Assembly: GCA_964411985.1 (NCBI GenBank)
Contig: CAYPNF010000033.1
Coordinates: 1 to 64,000 of the forward strand
Origin: CAYPNF01 sp964411985
GTDB lineage: Bacteria; Verrucomicrobiota; Verrucomicrobiia; Limisphaerales; J093
Reading direction: 5' to 3'
DNA: 64,000 bases
The number at the start of each line of letters is the position of its first letter. Within the stretch, counting starts at the first letter, position 1. Positions 9,635 to 17,864 of this stretch are shown in pieces. The notes under the pieces were generated by a model. The model had not been told where the DNA came from. It worked only from the letters and a program-made list of their open reading frames with translations, and made no database searches. The position numbers and the translations under genes are program-made.

Positions 9635-10837
9635 ATGAGTGTGAGTGAAGCGAACTGTTGTTTCTCGGTGGCGGGACACTGGGTGGGCGGTTTTGACGAC
9701 CGGGGCCTGCAGGAATGGGCCGCGCAGTTGCGTTCCGAGCTGAAGTCCGGGAAAGCGGACCTTGGACTGGTCTTTATGAGCCCAGCCTATTTCGACCGCG
9801 CGGGGGAGATTTTAGAGATTCTGCAAGTGCATGCCCAAGTCCCCATGTTGGTAGGGTGTTCCTGCGGAGGACGCATTGCGGGTGGGCAGGAGTATGAGGA
9901 ATCGGAAGGCTTAGTACTCGGGCTGTATCATCTACCGGGGGCCTCTCTGCATGGGATACACTTTACTCAAGAGCAGGTACAGCGTGCCGATGGGCCACAA
10001 TTCTGGCAGGCCGAAACCGGTGTGGAATCGAAGCAGAACCAAGGGTGGCTCGTTTTTATGGATCCCTTCCATTTGGATGGGGAAACCTGGCTGGAACAGT
10101 GGAATGAGGCCTATGCGCCGTCCCCAATCCTGGGAGGTGTCGCCAGCGGTGATCCTTCGGAAGCGCGAGCCCAGGTCTATTTGAATGGTCAGGTGTGGGA
10201 GGAGGGAGGGGTTGCCCTTTCCGTGGGTGGCGATGTCCGCCTCGTGGCGGCCGTTTCCCAAGGCTGCACACCGGTAGGTGAAGCCTGGACGATCACCCGT
10301 GCCGAGGGGAATTACATCATGGAGATCGGCACACGGCCAGCTTTGCAGGTTCTCATGGAGACTTTTCAAGGGTTACCTGATGACCTTAAGAAGCGGGCCC
10401 AAGGCAACATTCTTGTCGGTTTGGTGATCGATGAATACCAGGAGGAGTTTCACCGGGGGGATTTCTTGATTCGCAACCTCCTGGGGGGTGACCCGAAGTC
10501 CGGGGTGTTGGCGGTGGGCGCCCATCCCCGGGTGGGACAATCTTTTCAGTTCCAGTGCCGGGATGCTGCTGCAGCGACCGAGGACTTGGGCCTTCTTTTG
10601 GAGCGGGTCCAGGCCGAGTTGAAGGATCGGCGGATTCTGGGTGGGTGTTTGTGTGCCTGCAATGGCCGGGGGGAACGGTTGTTTGGGGAGTCGAGTCACG
10701 ACGCCAAGATGGTCCAAAAGACCTTTGGACCGATGGGGTTAGCGGGCTTCTTTTGCAATGGCGAACTTGGGCCGGTTGGCTCCCGGAGCTTCCTGCACGG
10801 GTACACGGCTTCCCTCGCCCTCTTTGTCGAAAAATAG
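9635..10837 (+). CDS. FIST N- and C-domain sensory protein
   Basis: This 400-aa soluble protein contains both FIST domains: FIST_N about 35-225 (opening with LGLVFMSPAYF and VGCSCGGRIAG) and FIST_C about 230-380 (ending with GFFCNGELGPVG...FLHGYTASL). FIST modules are predicted ligand-sensing domains, often linked to histidine kinases or diguanylate cyclases, and possibly bind amino acids; here the domain stands alone with no fused output. The ATG at 9635 is used. It sits between the CbiO-like ATPase and trmB (18 bases after this stop), so the three could share a transcript, but no functional connection is apparent. Confidence 0.88.
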   Translation: MSVSEANCCFSVAGHWVGGFDDRGLQEWAAQLRSELKSGKADLGLVFMSPAYFDRAGEILEILQVHAQVPMLVGCSCGGRIAGGQEYEESEGLVLGLYHLPGASLHGIHFTQEQVQRADGPQFWQAETGVESKQNQGWLVFMDPFHLDGETWLEQWNEAYAPSPILGGVASGDPSEARAQVYLNGQVWEEGGVALSVGGDVRLVAAVSQGCTPVGEAWTITRAEGNYIMEIGTRPALQVLMETFQGLPDDLKKRAQGNILVGLVIDEYQEEFHRGDFLIRNLLGGDPKSGVLAVGAHPRVGQSFQFQCRDAAAATEDLGLLLERVQAELKDRRILGGCLCACNGRGERLFGESSHDAKMVQKTFGPMGLAGFFCNGELGPVGSRSFLHGYTASLALFVEK

Positions 10838-10855
10838 GGAATTGGCAGGCGAGGG

Positions 10856-11506
10856 GTGGATCTGGTATCCCCTCCGGGCATGCAAAATGGTCCCGTGCCT
10901 GAACAGAGAATCCTCTGGCGACTTTCATCAGTGAGCCAGGAGTTGGATCTGAACGACCTGTTCCTCAGCCCGCAACCGATAGAAGTAGAGCTGGGCAGCG
11001 GGGACGGGTCCTTTCTGATGCGATGGGCGCGGTTGCATCCGGAGACCAACCTCTTGGGTATCGAGCGGTTGATGGGGAGGATTCGAAAGTTGGAGCGGAA
11101 GGGCGGTAGGCTGCAGTTGCGTAACTTGCGGGGGATTCGGGTCGAAGCGACCTATTTCATGCGTTACCTGCTTCCAAGCGACTCGATTCATGCTCTCCAT
11201 GTCTATTTTCCTGATCCCTGGCCCAAGCGGCGGCATCACATCCGACGCCTCGTGAACGACGGTTTTCCCGGTTTAGCTGCCAGGGTGCTCAAGCCAGGGG
11301 GCACGGTATTCCTCCGGACAGACGATGGTGACTATTTCCAGCAGATGCAGAGAGTGTTTGGCGCAGCGGCAGCCTTTGCTGCTGTAGAGACACCGTCTGA
11401 ATTGGCGTCGATTACGACGGACTTTGAGGCCGAGTTCCTCGCCAAAGGCATTACTGCCCGGCGAGCTGCTTACAGACTGCTACCTCACCCGACACAACAA
11501 CACTGA
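10856..11506 (+). CDS. trmB: tRNA (guanine-N7-)-methyltransferase
   Basis: This enzyme transfers a methyl group from S-adenosylmethionine to N7 of G46 in tRNA variable loops. The SAM-binding motif VELGSGDGSFL, the catalytic/RNA-binding YFPDPWPKRRHHIRR and the late LKPGGTVFLRTD strand are all intact. At 216 aa the length is normal. The GTG at 10856, preceded by GGCGAGG, is the upstream option; the ATG at 10880 would give 208 aa and cannot be excluded. Neither choice alters the fold. The segment to the next gene carries an imperfect nested inverted repeat (GGAAGAC near 11512, TCTTCC near 11564) without a T-tract. Confidence 0.93.
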   Translation: MDLVSPPGMQNGPVPEQRILWRLSSVSQELDLNDLFLSPQPIEVELGSGDGSFLMRWARLHPETNLLGIERLMGRIRKLERKGGRLQLRNLRGIRVEATYFMRYLLPSDSIHALHVYFPDPWPKRRHHIRRLVNDGFPGLAARVLKPGGTVFLRTDDGDYFQQMQRVFGAAAAFAAVETPSELASITTDFEAEFLAKGITARRAAYRLLPHPTQQH

Positions 11507-11579
11507 CATAGGAAGACAAAACGCCCCTCGTGCCGAGCAGTCCTGAAACTCGGTCTTCCCTGGTGATGCCGGCCGCCGG

Positions 11580-12191
11580 TCAGGCGGGCTCACTCTCCAT
11601 CGGGGGACCCGCGTCGAACGGCTTCAGGTCAAGATCCTCGGGAAGGATCGCGTAGAGCAGGGCGTCGTGGGGCGCGGAGTTAATGATCAGGCGTCGGCGA
11701 AGGTAGCCTTCACGCATGGCTCCCAGCTTCTCCGCCACATGGATGCTGCCATAGTTGGAGGGTTCCATGAGGATTTGCAGCCGGTTAAATCGCAGTTGCT
11801 CGAAGGCAAACCGCGCGGCCAGGCGGCAGGCAGCGGTAGCCAGGCCCTGCCGGACACGTGAGGTGCGAATCCAGTAGCCGAGGCTGCCCACCCGGTGGGT
11901 CACGTTGACTTGGTTGATACCCACTCCACCCAGGAAAGTGCCCTGGGTGGCATCCAAAACTGCGAAGCTGAACTCCTCGTTCACCTCCCATGCTCTTTTC
12001 CGAGTCCTCACGAAGCCCTCGGCTTCGTCCAGGGAGTAGTTTGGGTGACACCATGGCAGCCAGGGGGAAAGTTCCCGAACCGATTCCGTCACTGCCGCAT
12101 GCAGGCCGGGAACATCACCAATCTCGTATTGCCGCACCAGCACGAGGGAGTCAGATAGGGATTTCTGCATAGGCCGTTTATTTTGTGCCAC
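11580..12191 (-). CDS. GNAT-family N-acetyltransferase (RimJ/RimL-like)
   Basis: This is a 203-aa acetyl-CoA-dependent acetyltransferase of the RimJ/RimL/YdaF type. The sequence shows LVLVRQYEIGDVPGL at the start of the fold, GGVGINQV and VGSLGYWI strands, the acetyl-CoA pyrophosphate loop region RQGLATAACRLAARFAF, and the late N-x-x-S-x-x-V-A-E-K-L-G-A motif (NYGSIHVAEKLGAMREG). The frame opens with GTG at 12191; an ATG seven codons in (12170) is an equally plausible start, and neither has a well-spaced ribosome binding site. The substrate cannot be deduced. It is transcribed alone and converges on trmB. Confidence 0.85.
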   Translation of the reverse strand: MAQNKRPMQKSLSDSLVLVRQYEIGDVPGLHAAVTESVRELSPWLPWCHPNYSLDEAEGFVRTRKRAWEVNEEFSFAVLDATQGTFLGGVGINQVNVTHRVGSLGYWIRTSRVRQGLATAACRLAARFAFEQLRFNRLQILMEPSNYGSIHVAEKLGAMREGYLRRRLIINSAPHDALLYAILPEDLDLKPFDAGPPMESEPA

Positions 12192-12342
12192 CCTACCACG
12201 GGAGTATGATAAACGCCAGTCCGAAGATTCGACTTGTTTCTGGTGCTCAAAAACCGTTCAACTGTCGCTGCACCCCGCTATAGGGCCCTGGTTGCGAGAT
12301 TGTGTTTCGGAGGGGATTCCGGGCGAGAGGTTGAATTGAAAT

Positions 12343-13452
12343 ATGCCGCTCTATAAAGAACAACATCTCCAGGATATCTCGAAGAAGTTCCAGATATACG
12401 GCCAGATTCTTCACGCTGAACCCTGCAAAATCGGGCATATCAACGAAACCTACACCGCCACCTACGATCAGGGCGGCATCCTGGTCCGGTATATTCATCA
12501 GAAGATCAACCAGACGGTTTTCAAGGATCCGGATGGAGTGATGGATAACCTGATGCGGGTGACGACGCATCTGCGGCAGAAGTTGATGGCGCAAGGAACT
12601 CGTGATGTGACGCGCAAAGCGCTGACGGTGGTTCCTACCCGGGATGGGAAGCCCTATTTCCAGGATGCGGATGGCGATTTTTGGCGTACGTTTGTTTTCG
12701 TGGAGAAGGTGCAGTCCTTCGAGGCGGTCCAGAGTACTGGGCAGGCTTACGAAGCCGGCAAGGCATTTGGAACCTTCCAGGCCCTCCTTTCTGACCTGCC
12801 GGGCAAGCGGCTCTTTGAGACCATTCCGGACTTTCACAATACCCCCAAGCGCTTTGTTACCCTGGAGAAGGCCATCGAATCGGACCACTGCAACCGCGCT
12901 CGGACCGCGCGGAAAGAGATTGATTTCGCCCTGAAACAGAAGACCTGGATTAGTACCCTTTTGGATGCGCAGGCGCGTGGGGATATCCCCGAGCGGATCA
13001 CTCACAACGATACCAAGTTCAACAATGTCATGCTGGATTGGGAGACGGGGCACGCCATGTGCGTGGTCGACCTGGACACGGTCATGCCTGGCCTTGTGTT
13101 GTACGATTTCGGCGACATGGTTCGGACCACGACCAGCCCTACCATGGAGGATGAAAAAGATCTGGGCCGGGTGCAAATGCAGATGCCGATGTTCCAGCAT
13201 CTGGCACGCGGTTATGTGGAGGCTACGAGTGGTATGTTGACTCCGGCGGAGAAGCGGCTTTTGGCCTTCAGCGGCCGCCTCATTACTTTCACCATCGGGA
13301 TCCGGTTCCTGGCCGACTACCTGGTGGGGGATACCTATTTCCGGGTGCACCGGCCAGATCACAACCTGGATCGGACCCGCACCCAGTTCAAGTTGGTGGA
13401 GTCGATCATGGAGCAAGAGGAGGCCATGCAGAGGTACGTGGACCAGGTTTAG
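12343..13452 (+). CDS. Sugar kinase of the APH fold, N-acetylhexosamine 1-kinase-like
   Basis: This 369-aa aminoglycoside-phosphotransferase-fold kinase resembles NahK, which makes N-acetylhexosamine-1-phosphate from GlcNAc/GalNAc in host-glycan use. The family pattern is clear: GHINETYTAT glycine loop near 28-37, RYIHQKINQTVFKDPDGVM, the catalytic loop ITHNDTKFNNVMLD (H-x-D-x4-N) and the metal-binding VVDLDTVMPG. Such proteins are often misnamed mucin desulfatase. The stop is 7 bases before eda, so the two genes are almost certainly cotranscribed. That suggests a carbohydrate rather than antibiotic substrate; the actual sugar is unknown. Confidence 0.85.
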   Translation: MPLYKEQHLQDISKKFQIYGQILHAEPCKIGHINETYTATYDQGGILVRYIHQKINQTVFKDPDGVMDNLMRVTTHLRQKLMAQGTRDVTRKALTVVPTRDGKPYFQDADGDFWRTFVFVEKVQSFEAVQSTGQAYEAGKAFGTFQALLSDLPGKRLFETIPDFHNTPKRFVTLEKAIESDHCNRARTARKEIDFALKQKTWISTLLDAQARGDIPERITHNDTKFNNVMLDWETGHAMCVVDLDTVMPGLVLYDFGDMVRTTTSPTMEDEKDLGRVQMQMPMFQHLARGYVEATSGMLTPAEKRLLAFSGRLITFTIGIRFLADYLVGDTYFRVHRPDHNLDRTRTQFKLVESIMEQEEAMQRYVDQV

Positions 13453-13459
13453 GATTACA

Positions 13460-14131
13460 ATGGGTACACGCGACCGCACTCAAATCGTGGAGGCCCTGCT
13501 CGACCCGGGAATCGTGGCGGTCGTGAGAGCCCTCAGCTCTGCCCAAGTCGTCCCGCTCTCGCAGGCCTTGTTACGCGGAGGGGTAGTTGCCGTGGAAATC
13601 ACCATGACCACGCCCGGGGCGATAGAGGCGATCCGGACGGCCCGGAGGGTATTGCCGCCGGAAGCGTTAGTGGGGGTGGGGACAGTGCTGGACATAGCGA
13701 CGGCGGAGGCTGCGCTGGAGGCGGGTGCGGAATTCGTGGTCACTCCCATTTGTCGTACCGAGTTGGTTCAAGTGGCCCATGCGGCTGGGAAACCGGTGAT
13801 GATTGGTGCCTACACCCCTACCGAAGCCCAAAGGGCACACGAGGCGGGCGCTGATTTCGTGAAGCTCTTCCCGGCCGACAACCTTGGGCCCGGATACATC
13901 AAAGCCCTGAGAGCTCCTTTACCTCACTTGAGGATTGTTCCTACAGGTGGCGTGAACCTGGAGACCATCGGGGCGTTCTTCGCCGCGGGGTGTGCGGCGG
14001 TCGGTACCGGGTCTGCGCTCCTTTCCTCAGCCATCTTGAAGAATGACGATTGGCCGGCGTTGGCTCATCTGGCTGCTTCCTACGTGGAGGCTGCTCGCAC
14101 AGCGCGAGGTGCTGCATCCGTGGGCAAGTAA
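13460..14131 (+). CDS. eda: KDPG/KHG aldolase
   Basis: This 223-aa class I aldolase cleaves 2-keto-3-deoxy-6-phosphogluconate to pyruvate and glyceraldehyde-3-phosphate, the last step of the Entner-Doudoroff pathway; some relatives act on 4-hydroxy-2-oxoglutarate or phospho-keto-galactonate. Visible motifs are GIVAVVRA, VEITMTTPGA (the active-site Glu region), LVGVGTV, the Schiff-base lysine in FVKLFPAD and the phosphate-binding IVPTGGVNLET. The position that usually reads SP-x reads VTPICR here. It follows the hexosamine-kinase-like gene at 7 bases, and zwf/pgl lie 12 kb away. Its 3' end overlaps the convergent glycosyltransferase by 52 bases. Confidence 0.9.
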   Translation: MGTRDRTQIVEALLDPGIVAVVRALSSAQVVPLSQALLRGGVVAVEITMTTPGAIEAIRTARRVLPPEALVGVGTVLDIATAEAALEAGAEFVVTPICRTELVQVAHAAGKPVMIGAYTPTEAQRAHEAGADFVKLFPADNLGPGYIKALRAPLPHLRIVPTGGVNLETIGAFFAAGCAAVGTGSALLSSAILKNDDWPALAHLAASYVEAARTARGAASVGK

Positions 14132-15240
14132 GCAGAATTGTTTCGGAGAGTTTCCCGGTACAAAGCCTCCATCTGGTCTGTGATCGTGGACCAGTTGAAA
14201 AGGGCTTCAGCTCTTCGTTTAGCGCGGGATCCGAGTGCTGAGGCCGCTTCGGGATGGTTCAGCACTCGAGCCACCTGGTGCTGAAGCGATGCTGGGTGGT
14301 CGGGATGGAAGTACCACGCGCTATCCTCGGCGGCTTCACGATTCTCGGGGATATCGCTCACGAGACACGGCAAGCCATGGGCCATGGCCTCCAGTAAAGA
14401 CACTGAGAGACCCTCCATCTCCGAAGGGTGCATGTAAGCGAGTGCATGTCCGAAAAGTTCCTCCTTGAGTCGTCCAGTCACAAATCCCGGGAACAGGATG
14501 CGGGGATCGCCTCCAGCCATCCGCTTCAGTTCGGCCAAGTATCGGCTTTCTGTGGGGACATCGCCCGCGAGCACCAGACGGGTGGTTGTGGGTGGCGATT
14601 TCAGGAAGGCTTGGAGCAGGTGATGGGCGCCTTTCTCGGGCACCAACCGGGAGGCAAAGAGTAAATACCTGCGAGGCGTGATTCCCAAGTGGAGGAGCAG
14701 GTCCGGTTCGACTTGGGGCGGAAGATCTGCCCCAGGAGGGATATAGGTCGCCTGGATGCCGTATTCCTTCCGGAGATACTCGCACTGGGTTCGGGAAACG
14801 GCGGTGTGACACTTGGCAGAACGAACCGCGATTTGCTCCAGCAAATACAGCGTTCTCCGCCCGGTTTTGCTCCAACGGGATCGCTTCCATTCCAAGCCGT
14901 GCATCTGCAGAACGCTGGCTCTCCGGCTGAGCCAGGCGAAGGGGGCGAACGCACCCGCGGCAACACTGTGAAAATGGATCAGGTCGGGTCGGCACCTCAA
15001 CAGTAGGTGGGGCAACCCGGCGAAACACGCAGAGAGTTTTTCTGCCCCCCTCCACCGCAGGCTGCCCAGGCGAACCTGCTGCGCAAACGGGATGTGATCG
15101 TCGTGCTCATGATAGCGCGACATGACATACACGGTGATCTGGTGGCCGCGTTGGGCGAGGTGCTCCGCCAGTCTGCGGGTGTATTGTTCAATCCCTCCCC
15201 CTCGGACAAGACTCTTGACTGCAAAGAACGCGATTTTCAT
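14080..15240 (-). CDS. Glycosyltransferase family 4, last gene of polysaccharide operon
   Basis: This is a 386-aa GT-B fold retaining glycosyltransferase. The N-terminus shows the glycine-rich VRGGGIEQYTRRLAEHLAQRGH typical of group 1 enzymes, and the C-terminal domain shows YLLFASRLVPEKGAHHLLQAF, the FPGFVTG loop and the E-x7-E-type motif (PSEMEGLSVSLLEAMAHGLP). The ATG at 15240 has a perfect AGGAGG site (15249-15254) 8 bases upstream, even though this start lies 53 bases inside the preceding gene, so the overlap is real. It probably adds a hexose to a lipid-linked oligosaccharide on the cytoplasmic membrane face; donor and acceptor are unknown. Confidence 0.9.
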   Translation of the reverse strand: MKIAFFAVKSLVRGGGIEQYTRRLAEHLAQRGHQITVYVMSRYHEHDDHIPFAQQVRLGSLRWRGAEKLSACFAGLPHLLLRCRPDLIHFHSVAAGAFAPFAWLSRRASVLQMHGLEWKRSRWSKTGRRTLYLLEQIAVRSAKCHTAVSRTQCEYLRKEYGIQATYIPPGADLPPQVEPDLLLHLGITPRRYLLFASRLVPEKGAHHLLQAFLKSPPTTTRLVLAGDVPTESRYLAELKRMAGGDPRILFPGFVTGRLKEELFGHALAYMHPSEMEGLSVSLLEAMAHGLPCLVSDIPENREAAEDSAWYFHPDHPASLQHQVARVLNHPEAASALGSRAKRRAEALFNWSTITDQMEALYRETLRNNSAYLPTDAAPRAVRAAST

Positions 15241-16492
15241 TCCTGTTTCCTCCTCGATGGATCCCGATTTGATTCCTTTGTATGGTTTCCCGGTAAAGCT
15301 GCTCCAGCGCGATGCAATGGGTGGTGAGGTCGAGGCGCTCGAGGACGAAACGTTGGCCCTGAAGGCCGAGTTCCGCAGCTAGCGCCGGGTTGCCCCAGAG
15401 CTTCAACATGGCGGCGCGCAACTCCTTGGGGTTCCGTGGTTCCACGAGTAGCCCAGTCAGGCCGTGTTGCACCAGTTCCGGAATGCCTCCAATCCGACTG
15501 GCCACGACCGCTTTTCCCGCTGCGAATGCCTCGATTACGCACATCGGATGGTTCTCGTACCAGGTGGAGGGCAGGACCAAGAAAGCGGCGTTGCCGAGCA
15601 ACCCTTCCAGAGAACGGCCTTCGAGGCGTCCGGCAAGCCGGACTGGACTGGGCTGCGTGGTTTTCAGGATCGCTTCCAATGTGGGCCTCAGCGGGCCATC
15701 ACCGGCAAGTACCACCGGAAAGTCGAGCCCGCGTGCCGCTTCCAGGAGAACCATGAGTCCCTTTTCCTGAGATAATCGGCCCAGATAGACCGCATACCCC
15801 AGGTTTCGTCCCCCACCCACGGTGGTTTGTGAGGGAGCAAGGTTGGCTGGGTTGGGTAGATGAGCTATCCTCTCCTGCATTCCCGCCTGGCGGTGAACCT
15901 GGAGAAGGAACCGGCTTGGGGCGATCAGAGTGTTGACCCATCCATAACGCCGGAACCATCGATTATAGTAGCTTTCAGCCGTGTAAACCGCGGAAGCACT
16001 CAGGCTTTCCTTGTGGCAGGCGTGCAGGAGGCAGAACCGGAAACGCCCTCCCAAGCATGCCTCGCAGGGTCGCCCTTTGCGCTGCATTTGGTAGGAAGGA
16101 CACACTAGTTTGTAATCGTGGAGACTCATCACCACCGGAATCCTTTCCTGCCTCGCCACCGCCAGGATGGAGGTGGTCAGTCCCCCATAGATATTGTGGG
16201 CGTGAATGATGTCTGGTTGGGCTGCCTGAAGCATCTGCCTGAAATGCCGAGCTGCCTGCCGGTTGTGGATGATTCGGAATGCCGCAGCGATCTTCCCCGC
16301 CCAGGTCAAGGTGTGGAACTCCCGGAAGGGAACGAACCAGCGAGACCATGGGGTTTTCAAGTTGAGCGGGTGCTGACGTGCAAAGACCGAAACCTCATGA
16401 CCTCTCTGTTCCATCCCTGCCATTTCGGACAGGAGAACCGTTTCTGCTCCGCCACGGCGGTAGAAGAAGTTGTTGGCGAAACAGATTCTCAT
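15188..16492 (-). CDS. Glycosyltransferase family 4
   Basis: This is a 434-aa GT-B glycosyltransferase. The start is the ATG at 16492, which opens MRICFANNFFYRRGGAETV and overlaps the stop of the upstream Wzy-like gene in an ATGA arrangement; the frame extends 60 codons further upstream but that is the other gene's coding region. An N-terminal domain with IIHAHNIYGG and SLHDYKLVCPSY is followed by a cysteine-bearing insert (GRPCEACLGGRFRFCLLHACH) typical of one GT4 subgroup, then AVYLGRLSQEKGL and the PSTWYENHPMCVIEAFAAGKAV donor-site motif. It belongs to the five-gene exopolysaccharide operon at 14080-20065. Confidence 0.9.
   Translation of the reverse strand: MRICFANNFFYRRGGAETVLLSEMAGMEQRGHEVSVFARQHPLNLKTPWSRWFVPFREFHTLTWAGKIAAAFRIIHNRQAARHFRQMLQAAQPDIIHAHNIYGGLTTSILAVARQERIPVVMSLHDYKLVCPSYQMQRKGRPCEACLGGRFRFCLLHACHKESLSASAVYTAESYYNRWFRRYGWVNTLIAPSRFLLQVHRQAGMQERIAHLPNPANLAPSQTTVGGGRNLGYAVYLGRLSQEKGLMVLLEAARGLDFPVVLAGDGPLRPTLEAILKTTQPSPVRLAGRLEGRSLEGLLGNAAFLVLPSTWYENHPMCVIEAFAAGKAVVASRIGGIPELVQHGLTGLLVEPRNPKELRAAMLKLWGNPALAAELGLQGQRFVLERLDLTTHCIALEQLYRETIQRNQIGIHRGGNRNENRVLCSQESCPRGRD
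15249..15254 (-). promoter_or_regulatory. Ribosome binding site deciding an overlapping start
   Basis: AGGAGG on the minus strand, 8 bases before the ATG at 15240. It lies inside the coding region of the upstream glycosyltransferase and supports the 53-base overlap between the two genes. Confidence 0.75.
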
Positions 16493-17850
16493 CTCATGCG
16501 TGGGTACTCTCGTGTCAAGCCATCCCTCAACGGAATCAGGAAGGTCGCCCGGAGCACGGTCGGAGGAGGTGTTGGGCGGTTCGCGCTTTTGAAGGGAATT
16601 GGGATCAAATGCCGATACCGCGCGAGACGTCGAGTGCGAGGATTGTGGCTCGCCAGGAACGCCATCATCCACGACATGAAGAGCAGGTTCTCCAGGTTGT
16701 TCTCGCTCACACAGTAGAGAGCGAACGTCCCCAGAGAGAACCGCCCATGGGATGACAGGTGTTTCCAGAGGCCAGCATAGAAGGAGAGGGTTGCCGCTAG
16801 TCCGAGGATACCCTGTTCCAATAGCAAGCGCAGGTACTCGTTATGCGGAACGTTGGGGAGAAGAACGCGGGCTGATCCTGGCCCGTTGCCAATGATCCTC
16901 CTCCACCACGGGGAGTCTCGGAATTGCTTCAACAATTCCCCCCAATGAAAGATCCTCCAAATACCCGACAGACTATCGCTTCCGTGGCGAGCAGCCATTT
17001 CTGCGAAGTCTGGTGGAGTACCCGTCCAGGCCTCGGCCGCGTGTGTCTTCACGGCATGGATTTGGGCCACTGTTCGTTGGAAGGCCGGGGTCGCTTTTAA
17101 GAGGGGGAACAGTCCTGCCGAGAGCAGAACCATCCCGAGGATGGCTACCGCTCCAGAGGTCCAACCCCGTTTTCGAGATCGGCTCAGGAGGGAGTGTGCC
17201 AGGGCGAAACTCGTGGCGGTGAGATACGAAAGGAGCGCTCCGCTGGTTCCTGACGCCACCAGTGTGCCCAGGACGGCGGCATGCATCGAAAGGCATTGAA
17301 GTTTGTCTCGCTGGTCGGCAAGGAACAGCAGCGCCAGGGCCGCCAGGGCGAAGTTATTCGGGTTGGTGAAGAGACCCGCTGCGCGCTGCGCGCCTCCTGA
17401 ACCCAACAGCGACACTGCCAGCGACAAGATCAATAGGCCTGCAATCTGTGCCAGAAACCAGGCTCGTGCAGGCCCCTGCTGAACAGAAGGCAGCCGCAAG
17501 GGACGGAGGGTCAGGAAGAGTACATAGGGGAAGGCGAATTTCAGCAGATCCGCCGTACTGGTCGAACTTGGATTGCAGTAGGCAGCAAGTCCTAAGGCCA
17601 CCAGGCACGCAAGACCGCGCACGTCCCGGCCCCCGAGCCGCTCGCGGGTCCCTTGTCGGCAGCGGGCCAGCACCGCGAAGCTTAGAAGCGCGGTCGCACC
17701 TGCCAGGTTCAGGACTTTGAGACCGAGCAGGGATCCTGCAGTGAACAGGATCGTGTACAACCAGAACCCGGCCAGCGGCAGTGCCCAGCACCCCTGAATG
17801 TCTGGCGGAAGCGTTCTTACCGGGCTTGGGGGTTGGCGGTTTCGGTGCAC
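16489..17850 (-). CDS. O-antigen ligase / Wzy-like polytopic membrane protein
   Basis: This is a hydrophobic integral membrane protein with about ten likely transmembrane helices (for example FWLYTILFTAGSLLGL, GLLILSLAVSLL, LAALALLFLA, GAVAILGMVLLSAGLF, GILGLAATLSFYAGL). The large periplasmic loop before the late motif NVPHNEYLRLLLEQGILG is diagnostic of the Wzy/WaaL O-antigen ligase and polymerase family. It probably polymerises or transfers polysaccharide repeat units. The start is uncertain: the open frame reaches 18006, inside the upstream gene, with no ATG in the relevant part; the GTG at 17850, just after that gene's stop at 17865, would give 453 aa. The stop overlaps the next start (ATGA). 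Confidence 0.82.
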   Translation of the reverse strand: MHRNRQPPSPVRTLPPDIQGCWALPLAGFWLYTILFTAGSLLGLKVLNLAGATALLSFAVLARCRQGTRERLGGRDVRGLACLVALGLAAYCNPSSTSTADLLKFAFPYVLFLTLRPLRLPSVQQGPARAWFLAQIAGLLILSLAVSLLGSGGAQRAAGLFTNPNNFALAALALLFLADQRDKLQCLSMHAAVLGTLVASGTSGALLSYLTATSFALAHSLLSRSRKRGWTSGAVAILGMVLLSAGLFPLLKATPAFQRTVAQIHAVKTHAAEAWTGTPPDFAEMAARHGSDSLSGIWRIFHWGELLKQFRDSPWWRRIIGNGPGSARVLLPNVPHNEYLRLLLEQGILGLAATLSFYAGLWKHLSSHGRFSLGTFALYCVSENNLENLLFMSWMMAFLASHNPRTRRLARYRHLIPIPFKSANRPTPPPTVLRATFLIPLRDGLTREYPRMR

Positions 17851-17864
17851 GGTGTGGGCTGGTC

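Noticed and set aside
12247..13479. Antisense open frame of 410 codons opposite the sugar kinase
   Set aside because: The kinase on the plus strand has intact catalytic motifs; the antisense product resembles nothing.
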